DNA of 64,000 nt, taken from positions 310,001 through 374,000 of the forward strand of contig NZ_JACHVQ010000002.1 in NCBI RefSeq assembly GCF_014190805.1. Reading direction: 5' to 3'. Positions 1 to 8,095 of the stretch are shown here, piece after piece. The stretch comes from Flexivirga oryzae. Its GTDB lineage: Bacteria; Actinomycetota; Actinomycetes; Actinomycetales; Dermatophilaceae. The translations under genes and the position numbers were made by a program. The stretch's first letter is position 1, and the number at the start of each line of letters is the position of its first letter. Under the pieces are notes generated by a model that was not told where the DNA came from, searched no databases, and worked only from the letters and a program-made list of their open reading frames with translations.

Positions 1-494
1 CCGTTGTCCAGCAGCCACTGGATGCCCAGCGCCGCGTCGTTGTAGATGCAGAACCCGGACGCGCTGCCCGGCATCGCGTGATGCAGGCCGCCGCAGAAAT
101 TGACGCCGTGGTCGATCTCGTCACGCCACAGGTCCTGCGCGAGCCCGACCGTCGAGCCCGCGATCAGCGCCGACACGTCGTGCATGCCCTCGAACGCGGG
201 GTCGTCCTCCGTCCCGAGCCCGTATGCCGTGTCGGCCGAAGCCGGATCCGCCGAGGCGGCACGCACCGCGTCGACGTAGTCGGCGGTGTGCACCCAGGAC
301 AGGAAGTCGTCGACGTCATCCGGCATGGACGGCTCCACGACCTGCACGCCGGGAACATCGAAAACGCCGAGTTCCCGGCACAATCGGGCCGTCAGGTCGA
401 GCCGGATCGGGTTCATCGGGTGCTGGGGACCGAAGTTGTAACCGGTCAGGGCCTCGCCCCACACGACTCGCACGCGGGGTGCGTCGGCGGCCAC
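1..494 (-). CDS. acuC: AcuC-family acetoin utilization / histone deacetylase-like protein (3' end outside window)
   Basis: The N-terminal 164 or so residues of a class I histone deacetylase-fold protein. The start region reads VRVVWGEALTGYNFGPQHPM, the usual AcuC opening, and the catalytic tandem histidines lie in NFCGGLHHAMPGSASGFC, followed by YND. In Bacillus, AcuC deacetylates acetyl-CoA synthetase; that substrate is an inference here because no acsA is in view. I chose the GTG 13 nt after the stop of the upstream acetyltransferase gene; a second in-frame GTG lies seven codons later. The zinc-ligand aspartates further on are beyond the window edge. A lysine deacetylase next to a GNAT acetyltransferase suggests, but does not prove, a modification pair. 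Confidence 0.85.
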   Translation of the reverse strand, partial: MAADAPRVRVVWGEALTGYNFGPQHPMNPIRLDLTARLCRELGVFDVPGVQVVEPSMPDDVDDFLSWVHTADYVDAVRAASADPASADTAYGLGTEDDPAFEGMHDVSALIAGSTVGLAQDLWRDEIDHGVNFCGGLHHAMPGSASGFCIYNDAALGIQWLLDN

Positions 495-507
495 CAGCGT
501 CAGCCGA

Positions 508-1041
508 TCAGAGAACCGAGCTCGGCACCGCGCCCGGGTCGTCCCCGAGCGGGTAGATCATCGCCATCTCGTCCTCGGGGTCGTCCTCGGTCGAGTTGTG
601 CATCGCGCGGCGGCCATCGGTCGGCCGGAAGCCGTAACTGGACGCGAACGCGACGGCACGGCCGTTGTCGGTGCCGACCCAGTAGAGGACGAAGCCGTAG
701 CGGTCCTCGCGGGCCTGCCGCACACCGGCGTCCACCAGCTTCCAGGCGACACCCTTGCCGCGCAGGTCGGGGCTGACCCACAGGCCGAACAGCTCGCTGA
801 CCTTGTCGTCGCCCTCCGGGACCCGCCCGACGGAGACGACGCCGACGATCTGGTCGCCGTCCTGGGCCACCAGCCGACGGGAACGCTTCACCCGGGCCTG
901 CCAGAGTTCTTCGTCGAAGGCCTCCTCCTGCGCCGCCGTCGCAGCAAAGGCGTCGGGTGATTCACGCAGAGCAGCCAGTCGAACGTCGCGGTAAACCTGC
1001 CATTCCTCTTCCCCGAGGGCGCGCACCGTGATGTCAGTCAT
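508..1041 (-). CDS. GNAT-family N-acetyltransferase
   Basis: A 177-residue single-domain GNAT protein. The acetyl-CoA binding motif A is visible as LWVSPDLRGKGVAWKLVD around residues 86-103, and motif B follows with the SSYGFRPTDGRR segment. Substrate unknown. I start at the ATG with a GAGAG Shine-Dalgarno-like stretch 8 nt upstream; a GTG two codons earlier is possible. It is followed after 13 nt by the acuC-like deacetylase on the same strand, so the two are probably cotranscribed. Acetylation of a protein or a small molecule are both possible. Confidence 0.85.
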   Translation of the reverse strand: MTDITVRALGEEEWQVYRDVRLAALRESPDAFAATAAQEEAFDEELWQARVKRSRRLVAQDGDQIVGVVSVGRVPEGDDKVSELFGLWVSPDLRGKGVAWKLVDAGVRQAREDRYGFVLYWVGTDNGRAVAFASSYGFRPTDGRRAMHNSTEDDPEDEMAMIYPLGDDPGAVPSSVL

Positions 1042-1123
1042 GGGCACAACTCTCGCATGTATCGATGCGCCGTGGTCATCAGGTGCGGTGAACTCGCAGC
1101 TGCCGACGGAAAAACGATCGGCT

Positions 1124-1963
1124 TCACAACTGCCCGGACGCCAGTTCCGCGGAGCGTCGTGCCGCGGCTTCCATCGCGGTCAGGAACGCCGCGCGGACAC
1201 CGTGGTCGTCCAGTTGCCGCAGCGCCGCGACCGTGGTGCCTCCGGGGCTGGACACCCGCTCGCGCAACAGCACGGGGTGGTCCTGCGTCTCGGCCAGCAT
1301 GGTCGCCGCGCCATACATGGTCTGGACGGCGAGCTCGGTCGCGGTCGTCCGTGGCAGGCCGAGCAGCACACCCGCCTCGACCATCGCGTCCACCACGTAG
1401 AAGACGTATGCCGGGCCGCTGCCGCTGACCGCGGTGACCGCATCGAGCTGGCTCTCCGGGACGGCGACGACCTTGCCGCAGGTGCGCATCAACTCCTGGG
1501 CCTGCTGCACGTCGCCGTGCGACGCGTGGGTGCCGGCGCTGACCGCGGTGATCCCCTCACCGACCAGGGCCGGGGTGTTGGGCATGGCGCGGACCACGGC
1601 GGTGCCCTCCGGCAGCCGCTGTTCCAGGTATGCCGCGGTGATGCCGGCGGCGATGGACACCACCAGAGCGCCGGGCCGCAGGTGGGCGCCGATCTCGTCG
1701 AGCAGCTCGGCCATGCTCTGCGGCTTCACCGCCAGCAGGACGGTGTCGGCGGCCGCGACCGCCTCGGCCGCGGGTGCGGCTGTGGCGCCATACTTCTCGG
1801 CGATCTGCGCGGCACGCTCCTCGTCCCGGTCGGAGACGACGAACCGCAGCACCCGGCCGTCCCGGACGAGCCCGGACAGCAGTGCCTCCCCCATCATGCC
1901 GACACCGAGGAACGCGATCCGGCGCGCATCGGGTTCTGCTGGGGCTCCACTGGTTTCGGACAT
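1124..1963 (-). CDS. proC: Pyrroline-5-carboxylate reductase (last step of proline biosynthesis)
   Basis: 279 residues. The N-terminal Rossmann motif IAFLGVGMMGEALLSGL binds NAD(P)H. The C-terminal dimerisation domain holds the family signature, SGSGPAYVFYVVDAMVEAGV and later LRERVSSPGGTTVAAL. It reduces P5C to proline. Two starts compete: an ATG overlapping the preceding stop (ATGA) and a second ATG three codons on. I prefer the second because AAAGGA lies about 8 nt before it. It sits directly behind proline dehydrogenase, the enzyme of the opposite direction, so the pair could run a proline/P5C cycle. In M. tuberculosis proC (Rv0500) lies in the same neighbourhood as the Ppx and isomerase genes found here. 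Confidence 0.96.
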   Translation of the reverse strand: MSETSGAPAEPDARRIAFLGVGMMGEALLSGLVRDGRVLRFVVSDRDEERAAQIAEKYGATAAPAAEAVAAADTVLLAVKPQSMAELLDEIGAHLRPGALVVSIAAGITAAYLEQRLPEGTAVVRAMPNTPALVGEGITAVSAGTHASHGDVQQAQELMRTCGKVVAVPESQLDAVTAVSGSGPAYVFYVVDAMVEAGVLLGLPRTTATELAVQTMYGAATMLAETQDHPVLLRERVSSPGGTTVAALRQLDDHGVRAAFLTAMEAAARRSAELASGQL

Positions 1964-1968
1964 CTGAG

Positions 1969-2931
1969 TCATCCTTTCGTCGTACCGGAGCGGAACAGGA
2001 ACCTGGTGTCGGCGGGGCGCTCGGCTATCCGGTGCATGGCGTAGCGGTACCACCGCGAGCGATCGCCGTACGGGACGTAGACACGCACCGTGACGCCGGC
2101 GCGGGCGAGACGCAGCTGCTCCTCGGGTCGGATGCCGAAAAACATTTGCACCTCGAAAGATTCGGGCGACCGCAGCTCCTTGTCGGCGATCGAACGGGCG
2201 ATGTCGACGAGGTCCGCGTCATGCGTGGCCAGCATCGGGTGGCCCTCACCCTCCAGCAGGATCTTGGCGCAGCGCACGTAGGACAGGCGCACTTCCTGTT
2301 TACCCTGATAGGCAACGGATCCCGGCTGCGACACAGCCGATCCCTTGCACAGCCGGACGCGGCTCCCGGGGGTCGCGAGGTCACGACAGTCGGCCTCGGT
2401 GCGACGCAGGTCGGCCAGCAACACGGCACCGACCCAGGGGAAGTCCGCCCGCAGGTCACGCACCACCTCCAGCGTCGCGTCGACGACGGTGCGGTGCTCC
2501 ATGTCGACGGTGACCGTGGTGCCGGCGGCAGCGGCCGCCTCGCAGATCTGCCGGGCGTTGTCGAGCGCGATCTTCTCGCCGTCCTCGGGCAGCCCGCGGC
2601 CGAGCGCGCTGAGCTTGATGCTGAGTTCGGCGGCTCCGCCGTCCGTCGCGCCCGCCTCCCGCAGCGCCGTCAGCATCGCCAGGTGGGCGTCCCGGTTACG
2701 GCTCGCCTGTGCGACGTCGACGGTCTCCTCACCGAGGTGGCTCAACGTCGCCAGTCGCCCGGTTGCCAGCAACCCGGTGGCGGCACCGACCCCGGCCACG
2801 ACATCCTCCCCTGCGACGAGGCGCAGCAGCGCCGAGCGGCTGACCGGCGTGCGCTCGACCGCACGCCGCACGGAATCGCTGCGGCCCAGACCGAGCAGTC
2901 CTTGTCGCAGCGCCGCGCTGGGGTCGATCAC
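1969..2931 (-). CDS. Monofunctional proline dehydrogenase (FAD-dependent)
   Basis: 320 residues, the usual size of a stand-alone actinobacterial PRODH. Visible family features are SIKLSALGRGLPEDGE, the VTVDMEHRTVVDATLEVV barrel segment, KGSAVSQPGSVAYQGKQEV, and the C-terminal RVYVPYGDRSRWYRYAMHRI that contacts proline. It oxidises proline to P5C and passes electrons to FAD and then quinone. GTG start with GAAGGAG 9 nt upstream. The stop overlaps the possible first ATG of proC, which suggests translational coupling. No P5C dehydrogenase is in the window, so complete catabolism to glutamate would need a gene elsewhere. Confidence 0.93.
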   Translation of the reverse strand: MIDPSAALRQGLLGLGRSDSVRRAVERTPVSRSALLRLVAGEDVVAGVGAATGLLATGRLATLSHLGEETVDVAQASRNRDAHLAMLTALREAGATDGGAAELSIKLSALGRGLPEDGEKIALDNARQICEAAAAAGTTVTVDMEHRTVVDATLEVVRDLRADFPWVGAVLLADLRRTEADCRDLATPGSRVRLCKGSAVSQPGSVAYQGKQEVRLSYVRCAKILLEGEGHPMLATHDADLVDIARSIADKELRSPESFEVQMFFGIRPEEQLRLARAGVTVRVYVPYGDRSRWYRYAMHRIAERPADTRFLFRSGTTKG

Positions 2932-3013
2932 GGCAGTGGTCTCCTTCGGGTGTTCCGCTTGGTCGATGACGACCTGAGCGTATGGCGGAAGCCGTCGACC
3001 GTGTCCGGCGGCC

Positions 3014-3826
3014 TCAGCCGGTCGGGAACGGCGCCGCGAAGTGCAGCCGGGCGAACGCCAGCGCCTCGGCCAGGTCGAGCTCGCGCTGTGCCCGCGACAG
3101 CTTGCGGGTGCCGACCTCCAGCACGACGTCGCCGGTGTAACCCCGTCCGGCCAGCGACTCCAGCACCTGGGCGCACGGCTGGTGTCCGCGCCCCGGGACG
3201 AGGTGCTCGTCCTTGAACGACCCCGAACCGTCGGCGAGGTGCAGGTGCGCGAGCCGGTCGCCGAGCGCCTCGACCATGCCCATCGCGTCGGATCCGGCGG
3301 TCGCGGTGTGGGACAGGTCCAGCGTCACGTGCTCGTAGCCCAGGTCCACCGGGTCCCAGCCGGGCAGGTACGCCTGCATCTCCCGGCCGCGGGCGCGCCA
3401 CGGGAACATGTTCTCCACCGCGATGCGCACCCCCGTGCGTTCGTTCCGCTCGGCGATGCCCTCGACGAACTCGGCGGCATACTCCCGCTGCCAGCGGAAC
3501 GGCGGGTGCACCACGACCGTCTCCGCGCCCACCTCCTCGGCGAGCGCCACCGAATTGTCGACCTTGGGCCACGGCTCCGGTCCCCAAATACGTTGTGTCA
3601 GCAGCAAGGTCGGCGCGTGGATCGAGACGATCGGGATGCCGTAGTGGTCCATGAGCTTGCGCAGCGCCCCGGCCTCCTGGCTCACCGGGTCGGTCCACAC
3701 CATGACCTCCACCCCGTCGTAGCCGAGCCGCTCGGCCATCGCGAAACCGTCGACGATGCCCAGCGGATAGACCGACGAGGTGGACAGTGCGATGCGACCC
3801 TCCGGGAGGGTCAATCGCGCGGCCAT
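3014..3826 (-). CDS. Sugar phosphate isomerase/epimerase-type TIM-barrel protein
   Basis: 270 residues of the xylose-isomerase-like AP-endonuclease 2 fold. Candidate metal ligands are the Glu in IAVENMFPW, the Asp/His in LDLSHTATAGSDAMG, the His pair in HLHLADG, the His of DEHLVPGRG and the Glu in VLEVGTRK. Reaction unknown. Its ATG shares one base with the stop of the upstream Ppx/GppA gene (TGATG), so the two are translationally coupled. The same pairing occurs in M. tuberculosis (Rv0496-Rv0498 region, from memory), where this family is also uncharacterised. Endonuclease IV is a structural relative but its full zinc-site pattern is not evident here. Confidence 0.85.
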   Translation of the reverse strand: MAARLTLPEGRIALSTSSVYPLGIVDGFAMAERLGYDGVEVMVWTDPVSQEAGALRKLMDHYGIPIVSIHAPTLLLTQRIWGPEPWPKVDNSVALAEEVGAETVVVHPPFRWQREYAAEFVEGIAERNERTGVRIAVENMFPWRARGREMQAYLPGWDPVDLGYEHVTLDLSHTATAGSDAMGMVEALGDRLAHLHLADGSGSFKDEHLVPGRGHQPCAQVLESLAGRGYTGDVVLEVGTRKLSRAQRELDLAEALAFARLHFAAPFPTG

Positions 3827-4752
3827 CAGGTGTCCAGCCAGTCCAGGCGCCGGAGTATGACGCCCTCACGGAGCGCCCAGGGACACAGGTCGAGCCGGTC
3901 CACCCCGAGCAGCTCCATGGCGCCGTGCACGACCATCGCGCCGGCGAGCAGCTGCCGCGCACGGCTCACCGACACCCCCGGCAACTCGGCGCGCTGCGCG
4001 GCCGTCATACCGGCCAGCCGGGGCACCAGGTCCCCCAGCGCATCCCGCTCCAGCACCCGCTCGACCCGTGGGCCGTCCGCGCGGGGTGCTGCACCGAGCA
4101 CCCTGGCGAGCGACCGGATCGTCTTGCTGGTGCCGACCACCCGGTCCGGCTCCCCGACCTTGTGCAGCTCGCGGATCACCCGCGCGATGTCGGAGCGGAT
4201 CTGCTTGCGCAGCACCTTCAGGTCCGCGGCTCCGGGCGGGTCACCCGCCAGGTCACGGGTCAGCCGCCCGGCACCCAGCGGCAGACTCAGGGCGACGTCC
4301 GGCTCCTCGTCGATGCCCGCGGCGAACTCCAGCGACCCGCCGCCGATGTCGACCACCAGCAGCCGGCCGGCGGACCAGCCGAACCAGCGCCGCACCGCCA
4401 GGAAGGTCAGCCGCGACTCGTCCGGGCCTTCCAGGACCTCGAGTTTGACGTTCGTAGCGTCGTGGACCTGGGCCAGGACCGCGTCCCCGTTGGGCGCCTC
4501 CCGGATCGCGCTGGTCGCGAAGGTCAGCAGGTCCTGGCAGCCCTGGTCGTCGGCGATGGTGAGGCATTCGCGCACGAAGCTGGTCAGCTGCTCGACGCCC
4601 TCGGCCGAGATCGAGCCGTCGTCGGTGGTGTGCTCGGACAGCCGCAACTCGCGCTTGTGGGACATCGCAGGCAGGGGATGCGCGCCACGGTGCGCGTCGA
4701 CGACGAGGAGATGCACAGTGTTGGATCCCACGTCGATCACGCCGAGCCGCAT
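3826..4752 (-). CDS. Ppx/GppA-family exopolyphosphatase / pppGpp phosphohydrolase
   Basis: 308 residues with the actin-like ATPase fold. Phosphate motif 1 is GVIDVGSNTVHLLVVDAHRG at the N terminus and phosphate motif 2 is LLVVDIGGGSLEFAAG near residue 145. The catalytic Glu is likely in SAIREAPNG. It is short, like mycobacterial Rv0496 and Rv1026, and lacks the C-terminal HD-like domains of E. coli Ppx. It probably releases phosphate from polyphosphate or acts on (p)ppGpp; sequence alone does not decide. On the minus strand a TAGCGT -10 box lies exactly 6 nt before the ATG, so the transcript is probably leaderless. First gene of a minus-strand run. Confidence 0.92.
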   Translation of the reverse strand: MRLGVIDVGSNTVHLLVVDAHRGAHPLPAMSHKRELRLSEHTTDDGSISAEGVEQLTSFVRECLTIADDQGCQDLLTFATSAIREAPNGDAVLAQVHDATNVKLEVLEGPDESRLTFLAVRRWFGWSAGRLLVVDIGGGSLEFAAGIDEEPDVALSLPLGAGRLTRDLAGDPPGAADLKVLRKQIRSDIARVIRELHKVGEPDRVVGTSKTIRSLARVLGAAPRADGPRVERVLERDALGDLVPRLAGMTAAQRAELPGVSVSRARQLLAGAMVVHGAMELLGVDRLDLCPWALREGVILRRLDWLDT

Positions 4753-4758
4753 GGGTTC

Positions 4759-4764
4759 ACGCTA
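4759..4764 (-). promoter_or_regulatory. -10 box of leaderless Ppx/GppA gene
   Basis: TAGCGT (TANNNT) on the minus strand, with 6 nt (GAACCC) between it and the ATG at 4752. This places the transcript start on, or next to, the start codon. No Shine-Dalgarno sequence is present. The divergent gene has its own box (TACGAT, 4805-4810) about 40 nt away. Confidence 0.55.
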
Positions 4765-4816
4765 TCCGACGACCGTGCGTCGACCCGACCGGAGCACCGC
4801 GACCTACGATGTGCGC

Positions 4817-5626
4817 GTGGTCGAGACAGCACTGGAGATCCCCCGCACCTGGGTGGAGTTCGACAACCCGGACGACGCCGAGGAGCGCTTCCGGTGTGAC
4901 CTCACCTGGCTGACGTCGTCCTGGACCTGCATCTTCGGCGCGGGCTGCCAGGGCATCTACGCCGACGCCCCGGACGTGGGCTGCTGCACCCTCGGTGCGC
5001 ACTTCTCCGACAAGGACGACCTGAAGAACGTCAGGGCCGCGGTGCGCGAACTCGGGCCCGACGAGTGGCAGTACTACGACGAGGGTCACTCCAAGGACGG
5101 CTGGCGGGAGAAGGAGGACGGCGACTGGAAGACCCGCGTCGTCGACGGTGCGTGCATCTTCCACAATCGCCCGGGGTTCCCGGCCGGGGCCGGTTGCGCG
5201 CTGCACCAGCACGCGCTGCTGACCGGGATCGCGCCGCACACGGTGAAGCCGGACGTGTGCTGGCAGCTGCCGATCCGCCGGACCTACCGCACCGTGGAAC
5301 TGCCGGACGAGACGTCATACCTGGAGATCTCCATCGGCGAGTACGACCGGCGCGGATGGGGACCGGGCGGCCACGACCTCGACTGGTACTGCTCCGGCAA
5401 TCCCGAGGCGCACGTCGGGAGTTCGCCGGTCTACGTGTCCAACGAAGGCGAGCTGCGGCACCTCATGGGCGACAACGCGTATGACGAGCTGGCCCGCCAC
5501 TGCGAAGCGCACCTGCTGCAGGCGACGGCCCTGCGGGAGGCCGGCCCGGCCGGCCGGAGACTGTTGCCGCTGTTCGTCCACCCGGCGACGCTGCTGGCCG
5601 AGGACGACGCACGGAAATCGCAGTGA
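4817..5626 (+). CDS. Conserved cysteine-rich actinobacterial protein (Rv0495c-like)
   Basis: About 269 residues and no assigned function. It has Cys clusters at CIFGAGCQGIYADAPDVGCC near residue 35 and at CIFHNRPGFPAGAGCALHQH near residue 115, spaced like a YkgJ-type metal-chelating fold. The C-terminal half has GHDLDWYCSGNPEAHV. It lies divergent from Ppx/GppA, as Rv0495c does beside Rv0496 in M. tuberculosis (recalled). I start at the GTG exactly 6 nt after a TACGAT -10 box; an earlier GTG at 4811 would fall within the promoter-to-start gap. The stop overlaps the next start (GTGA), so it is coupled to the methyltransferase. A metal-binding or redox role is inference. Confidence 0.8.
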   Translation: MVETALEIPRTWVEFDNPDDAEERFRCDLTWLTSSWTCIFGAGCQGIYADAPDVGCCTLGAHFSDKDDLKNVRAAVRELGPDEWQYYDEGHSKDGWREKEDGDWKTRVVDGACIFHNRPGFPAGAGCALHQHALLTGIAPHTVKPDVCWQLPIRRTYRTVELPDETSYLEISIGEYDRRGWGPGGHDLDWYCSGNPEAHVGSSPVYVSNEGELRHLMGDNAYDELARHCEAHLLQATALREAGPAGRRLLPLFVHPATLLAEDDARKSQ

Positions 5627-6336
5627 CGGAAGGGGGTTCGGCGCAGGACGCGATTCCGTCGCCGAACATCTGGTACCACCCGACGTCCTACGAGATCGAG
5701 AACCGCGGCGCCGACCCGGACGGCGCCATCTGGGCCGCCATGCGTCGGGTGCGCGACTGGGGCGGCGCCGACGTGCTCGACATCGGCTGCGGCAGCGGCT
5801 TCCACCTGCCGTTCTTCGCGCGCTCGGCCCGGTCTGTCGTCGGCGTCGAACCCTATGAGCCGTTGGTGGGTATGGCGCGGCGGCGCGTGCAGGAAAGCGG
5901 CCTGTCCGACACGATCGACGTGCGGTCCGGCGGCGCGGAATCCCTGCCGTTGCAACCGGATTCGATCGACGTCGCACATGCCCGGTGGGCGTACTTCTTC
6001 GGCGCCGGCTGCGAACCGGGTCTTGCCGAGCTCGAGCGGGTGATGCGACCGGGCGGCGTCGCGTTCGTGATCGACAACGACGCGTCCCGGTCCACCTTCG
6101 GCGGCTGGTTCCGGCAGGCGCTGCCGTCATACGACCCGGTCGGCGTGGAGCGGTTCTGGCGGCGGGTGGGTTTCACCTCCGAGCCGGTGATGATGCGGTG
6201 GGAGTTCGCGACGCGTCCCGACTTCGAGGCGGTGGTGCGGATCGAGTTCACCCCCGGGCAGGCCGACCGGATCCTCGCCGAGCACCCCGGGACCGGCGTC
6301 GACTACGCGGTCTTCGTGCGCCACCGCCGCTACTGA
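5623..6336 (+). CDS. Class I SAM-dependent methyltransferase
   Basis: 237 residues. SAM-binding motif I is VLDIGCGSGFHLPFFA near residue 50. The acidic residue ending strand 2 is in VVGVEPYEP, and motif IV is DSIDVAHARWAYFFGAG. Most similar in layout to the Methyltransf_11/UbiE group. Substrate unknown. GTG start overlapping the preceding stop by 4 nt with no separate promoter, so it is made with the Cys-rich protein and may modify the same pathway. The tandem repeat and element described next follow its stop. Confidence 0.85.
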   Translation: MTEGGSAQDAIPSPNIWYHPTSYEIENRGADPDGAIWAAMRRVRDWGGADVLDIGCGSGFHLPFFARSARSVVGVEPYEPLVGMARRRVQESGLSDTIDVRSGGAESLPLQPDSIDVAHARWAYFFGAGCEPGLAELERVMRPGGVAFVIDNDASRSTFGGWFRQALPSYDPVGVERFWRRVGFTSEPVMMRWEFATRPDFEAVVRIEFTPGQADRILAEHPGTGVDYAVFVRHRRY

Positions 6337-6430
6337 CGTCCCCGCCGGCGCCGGCCGAGTCCACGACCCCACGTCCCCGCCGGCGCCGGCGCCGGCCGAG
6401 TCCACGACCCCAGGTTCTCGCCGGCGTCCA
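6337..6430. repeat. Short tandem direct repeat, about 35-bp unit
   Basis: Directly after the methyltransferase stop. The unit begins ACGTCCCCGCCGGCGCCGG and ends GAGTCCACGACCCC. Two copies start at 6336 and 6371, and a third degenerate one starts near 6412. The second copy has an extra CGCCGG. Likely slipped-strand expansion; no function evident. Confidence 0.7.
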
Positions 6431-6453
6431 CCTCCCCGGGGACGCACCTTCTC

Positions 6454-6555
6454 CCGAGAGGCCCAGTTAGCGCCGAGAGGCCCAGCAATACGCCCCCATT
6501 TCCGCTCGTTCGGGCGTGAATTACTGAGCCTTTCGCGACTTTGTGGGCCTGTCGG
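6454..6555. repeat. Four-motif inverted element A (forward-forward-reverse-reverse)
   Basis: Motif CCGAGAGGCCCAG occurs at 6454 and 6473 on the plus strand. In reverse it occurs as CTGAGCCTTTCGCG, and as GTGGGCCTGTCGG ending at 6555. The inner arms extend as CAGCAATACGCCC against GGGCGTGAATTACTG. It fills the gap between the methyltransferase stop and radA, so it could end the upstream transcript. It belongs to the same family as the elements at 13617, 14138, 38618, 52981 and 60346. Confidence 0.8.
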
Positions 6556-6601
6556 CGAGTGGGGCCGGGGTGTGTCGGAGGCGCCGTCTATCGTCCGGGG
6601 T

Positions 6602-7987
6602 ATGGCGAGCAGCACCCGCAAGAAGGCACCCGCACCGACCTACCGCTGCACCGAGTGCGGGTGGCAGGCGATCAAGTGGGTCGGCCGCTGCGGGGAGTGC
6701 CAGGCGTGGGGCACCGTCACCGAGGTCGGACAGCAGCAGGTGCGCACCGCGCCGGCTACCACCATCGAGCGCCCCGCCCGGCCGATCGGCGAGGTCGACG
6801 CGACCCGGGCGCAGGCCCGGCCGACGGGTGTCGGCGAGTTCGACCGCGTGCTCGGCGGCGGGCTGGTCACCGGCGGCGTCGTGCTGGTGGCCGGCGAGCC
6901 CGGCATCGGCAAATCCACGCTCCTGCTGGACGTGGCCGCGCGCTCCGCCCGCGACGGGCAGACCGTGCTCTACGTCAGCGGCGAGGAGTCGGCGGCCCAG
7001 GTCCGGCTGCGCGGCGAGCGCATCGAGGCACTCGCGCGCGACCTCTACCTGGCCAGCGAGACCGACCTGGCCACCGTGCTGGCGCAGATCGACAAACTGC
7101 ACCCCGACCTGCTGATCGTCGACTCGGTGCAGACCATCGCCTCCGCCGAGGTCGACGGCGCGCCCGGCAACGTCAGCCAGGTCCGCGAGGTCGCGGCGGC
7201 GATCATCCAGGTCGCCAAGCGCGAGGGCATCGGCACCCTGCTGGTCGGGCACGTCACCAAGGACGGCTCGATCGCCGGCCCGCGGGTGCTGGAGCACCTG
7301 GTCGACGTCGTGGTGCAGTTCGAGGGCGAGCGGCACTCCCGGCTGCGGCTGGTCCGCGCGATCAAGAACCGCTACGGCCCTACCGACGAGGTCGGCTGCT
7401 TCGACCTGACCGAGATGGGCATCACCGGGCTGCCCGACCCGAGCGGACTGTTCCTGTCCCGCATGGACGAGCCGGTCCCGGGCACCTGCGTCACCGTCAC
7501 CCTGGAGGGCCGCCGCCCGCTGGTCACCGAGGTCCAGGCCCTGCTCGTGCCTGGCAACGGCGGGTCGGCGCGCCGCACCACCAACGGCGTCGACAGTTCC
7601 CGCACCGCGATGATCCTGGCCGTGCTCGACCGGCGCGCCGGTGTGCGGCTGCGCGACGACGACTGCTACGTCTCGACGGTCGGCGGCGCGAAGCTGTCCG
7701 AGCCGGCCGCCGACCTCGCGATCGCGCTCGCCCTGGCGTCTGCCAAGGACGGCTGTCCCCTGCCGCCCGGGACCCTCGCGGTCGGCGAGGTCGGCCTGGC
7801 CGGTGACGTCCGTGCCGTCGGCGGCGTGCCGCGCCGGCTCGCCGAAGCCGCGCGGATCGGTTTCAAACGGGCCATCGTGCCGGCCGGCTCGATGGGCACC
7901 GAGACCGCTCCCGACGGCATGCGCGTCCTCGAGGTGCGCGACGTCCACGCTGCGACCCGGGCGATCGCGATGCGCGTCGCGCGCTGA
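6602..7987 (+). CDS. radA: DNA repair protein RadA (branch-migration ATPase)
   Basis: 461 residues with the full RadA layout. An N-terminal C4 zinc finger (Cys 16, 19, 30, 33) is followed by a RecA-like core with Walker A GEPGIGKS at about 98-105 and Walker B LLIVDSVQT. The RadA signature is KNRYG (normally KNRFG), and a Lon-protease-like C-terminal domain ends in LEVRDVHAATRAI. It promotes branch migration during recombination. I start at the ATG that lies 7 nt after a TATCGT -10 box; a GTG ten codons upstream is possible. A hairpin terminator follows, so disA is transcribed separately although the pairing is conserved. Confidence 0.97.
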   Translation: MASSTRKKAPAPTYRCTECGWQAIKWVGRCGECQAWGTVTEVGQQQVRTAPATTIERPARPIGEVDATRAQARPTGVGEFDRVLGGGLVTGGVVLVAGEPGIGKSTLLLDVAARSARDGQTVLYVSGEESAAQVRLRGERIEALARDLYLASETDLATVLAQIDKLHPDLLIVDSVQTIASAEVDGAPGNVSQVREVAAAIIQVAKREGIGTLLVGHVTKDGSIAGPRVLEHLVDVVVQFEGERHSRLRLVRAIKNRYGPTDEVGCFDLTEMGITGLPDPSGLFLSRMDEPVPGTCVTVTLEGRRPLVTEVQALLVPGNGGSARRTTNGVDSSRTAMILAVLDRRAGVRLRDDDCYVSTVGGAKLSEPAADLAIALALASAKDGCPLPPGTLAVGEVGLAGDVRAVGGVPRRLAEAARIGFKRAIVPAGSMGTETAPDGMRVLEVRDVHAATRAIAMRVAR

Positions 7988-8039
7988 CGCGGCACGTCAT
8001 ACCGCACCGACCCGGTTCGAACACATAGCCTTCGGACAG

Positions 8040-8065
8040 GCGGACCGCCGCGCGTTGCGGTCCGC
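8040..8065 (+). terminator. Stem-loop after radA
   Basis: Perfect 9-bp stem GCGGACCGC / GCGGTCCGC with an 8-nt loop, between the radA stop and the disA promoter. There is no U-run, as is common for terminators in high-GC actinobacteria. Confidence 0.6.
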
Positions 8066-8083
8066 GCGGTCATCGCCCCCACT

Positions 8084-8089
8084 TAGACT
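8084..8089 (+). promoter_or_regulatory. -10 box of leaderless disA
   Basis: TAGACT followed by 6 nt (GACCGC) and the GTG start. The gluconokinase gene has almost the same arrangement (TAGAGT GACCGC ATG). No clear -35 was found at 16-19 nt spacing. Confidence 0.6.
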
Positions 8090-8095
8090 GACCGC

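Noticed and set aside
3041..4816. Upstream extension of the Cys-rich gene's frame over the isomerase and Ppx genes
   Set aside because: It runs opposite two recognised genes, and a -10 box with correct spacing marks a start at 4817.
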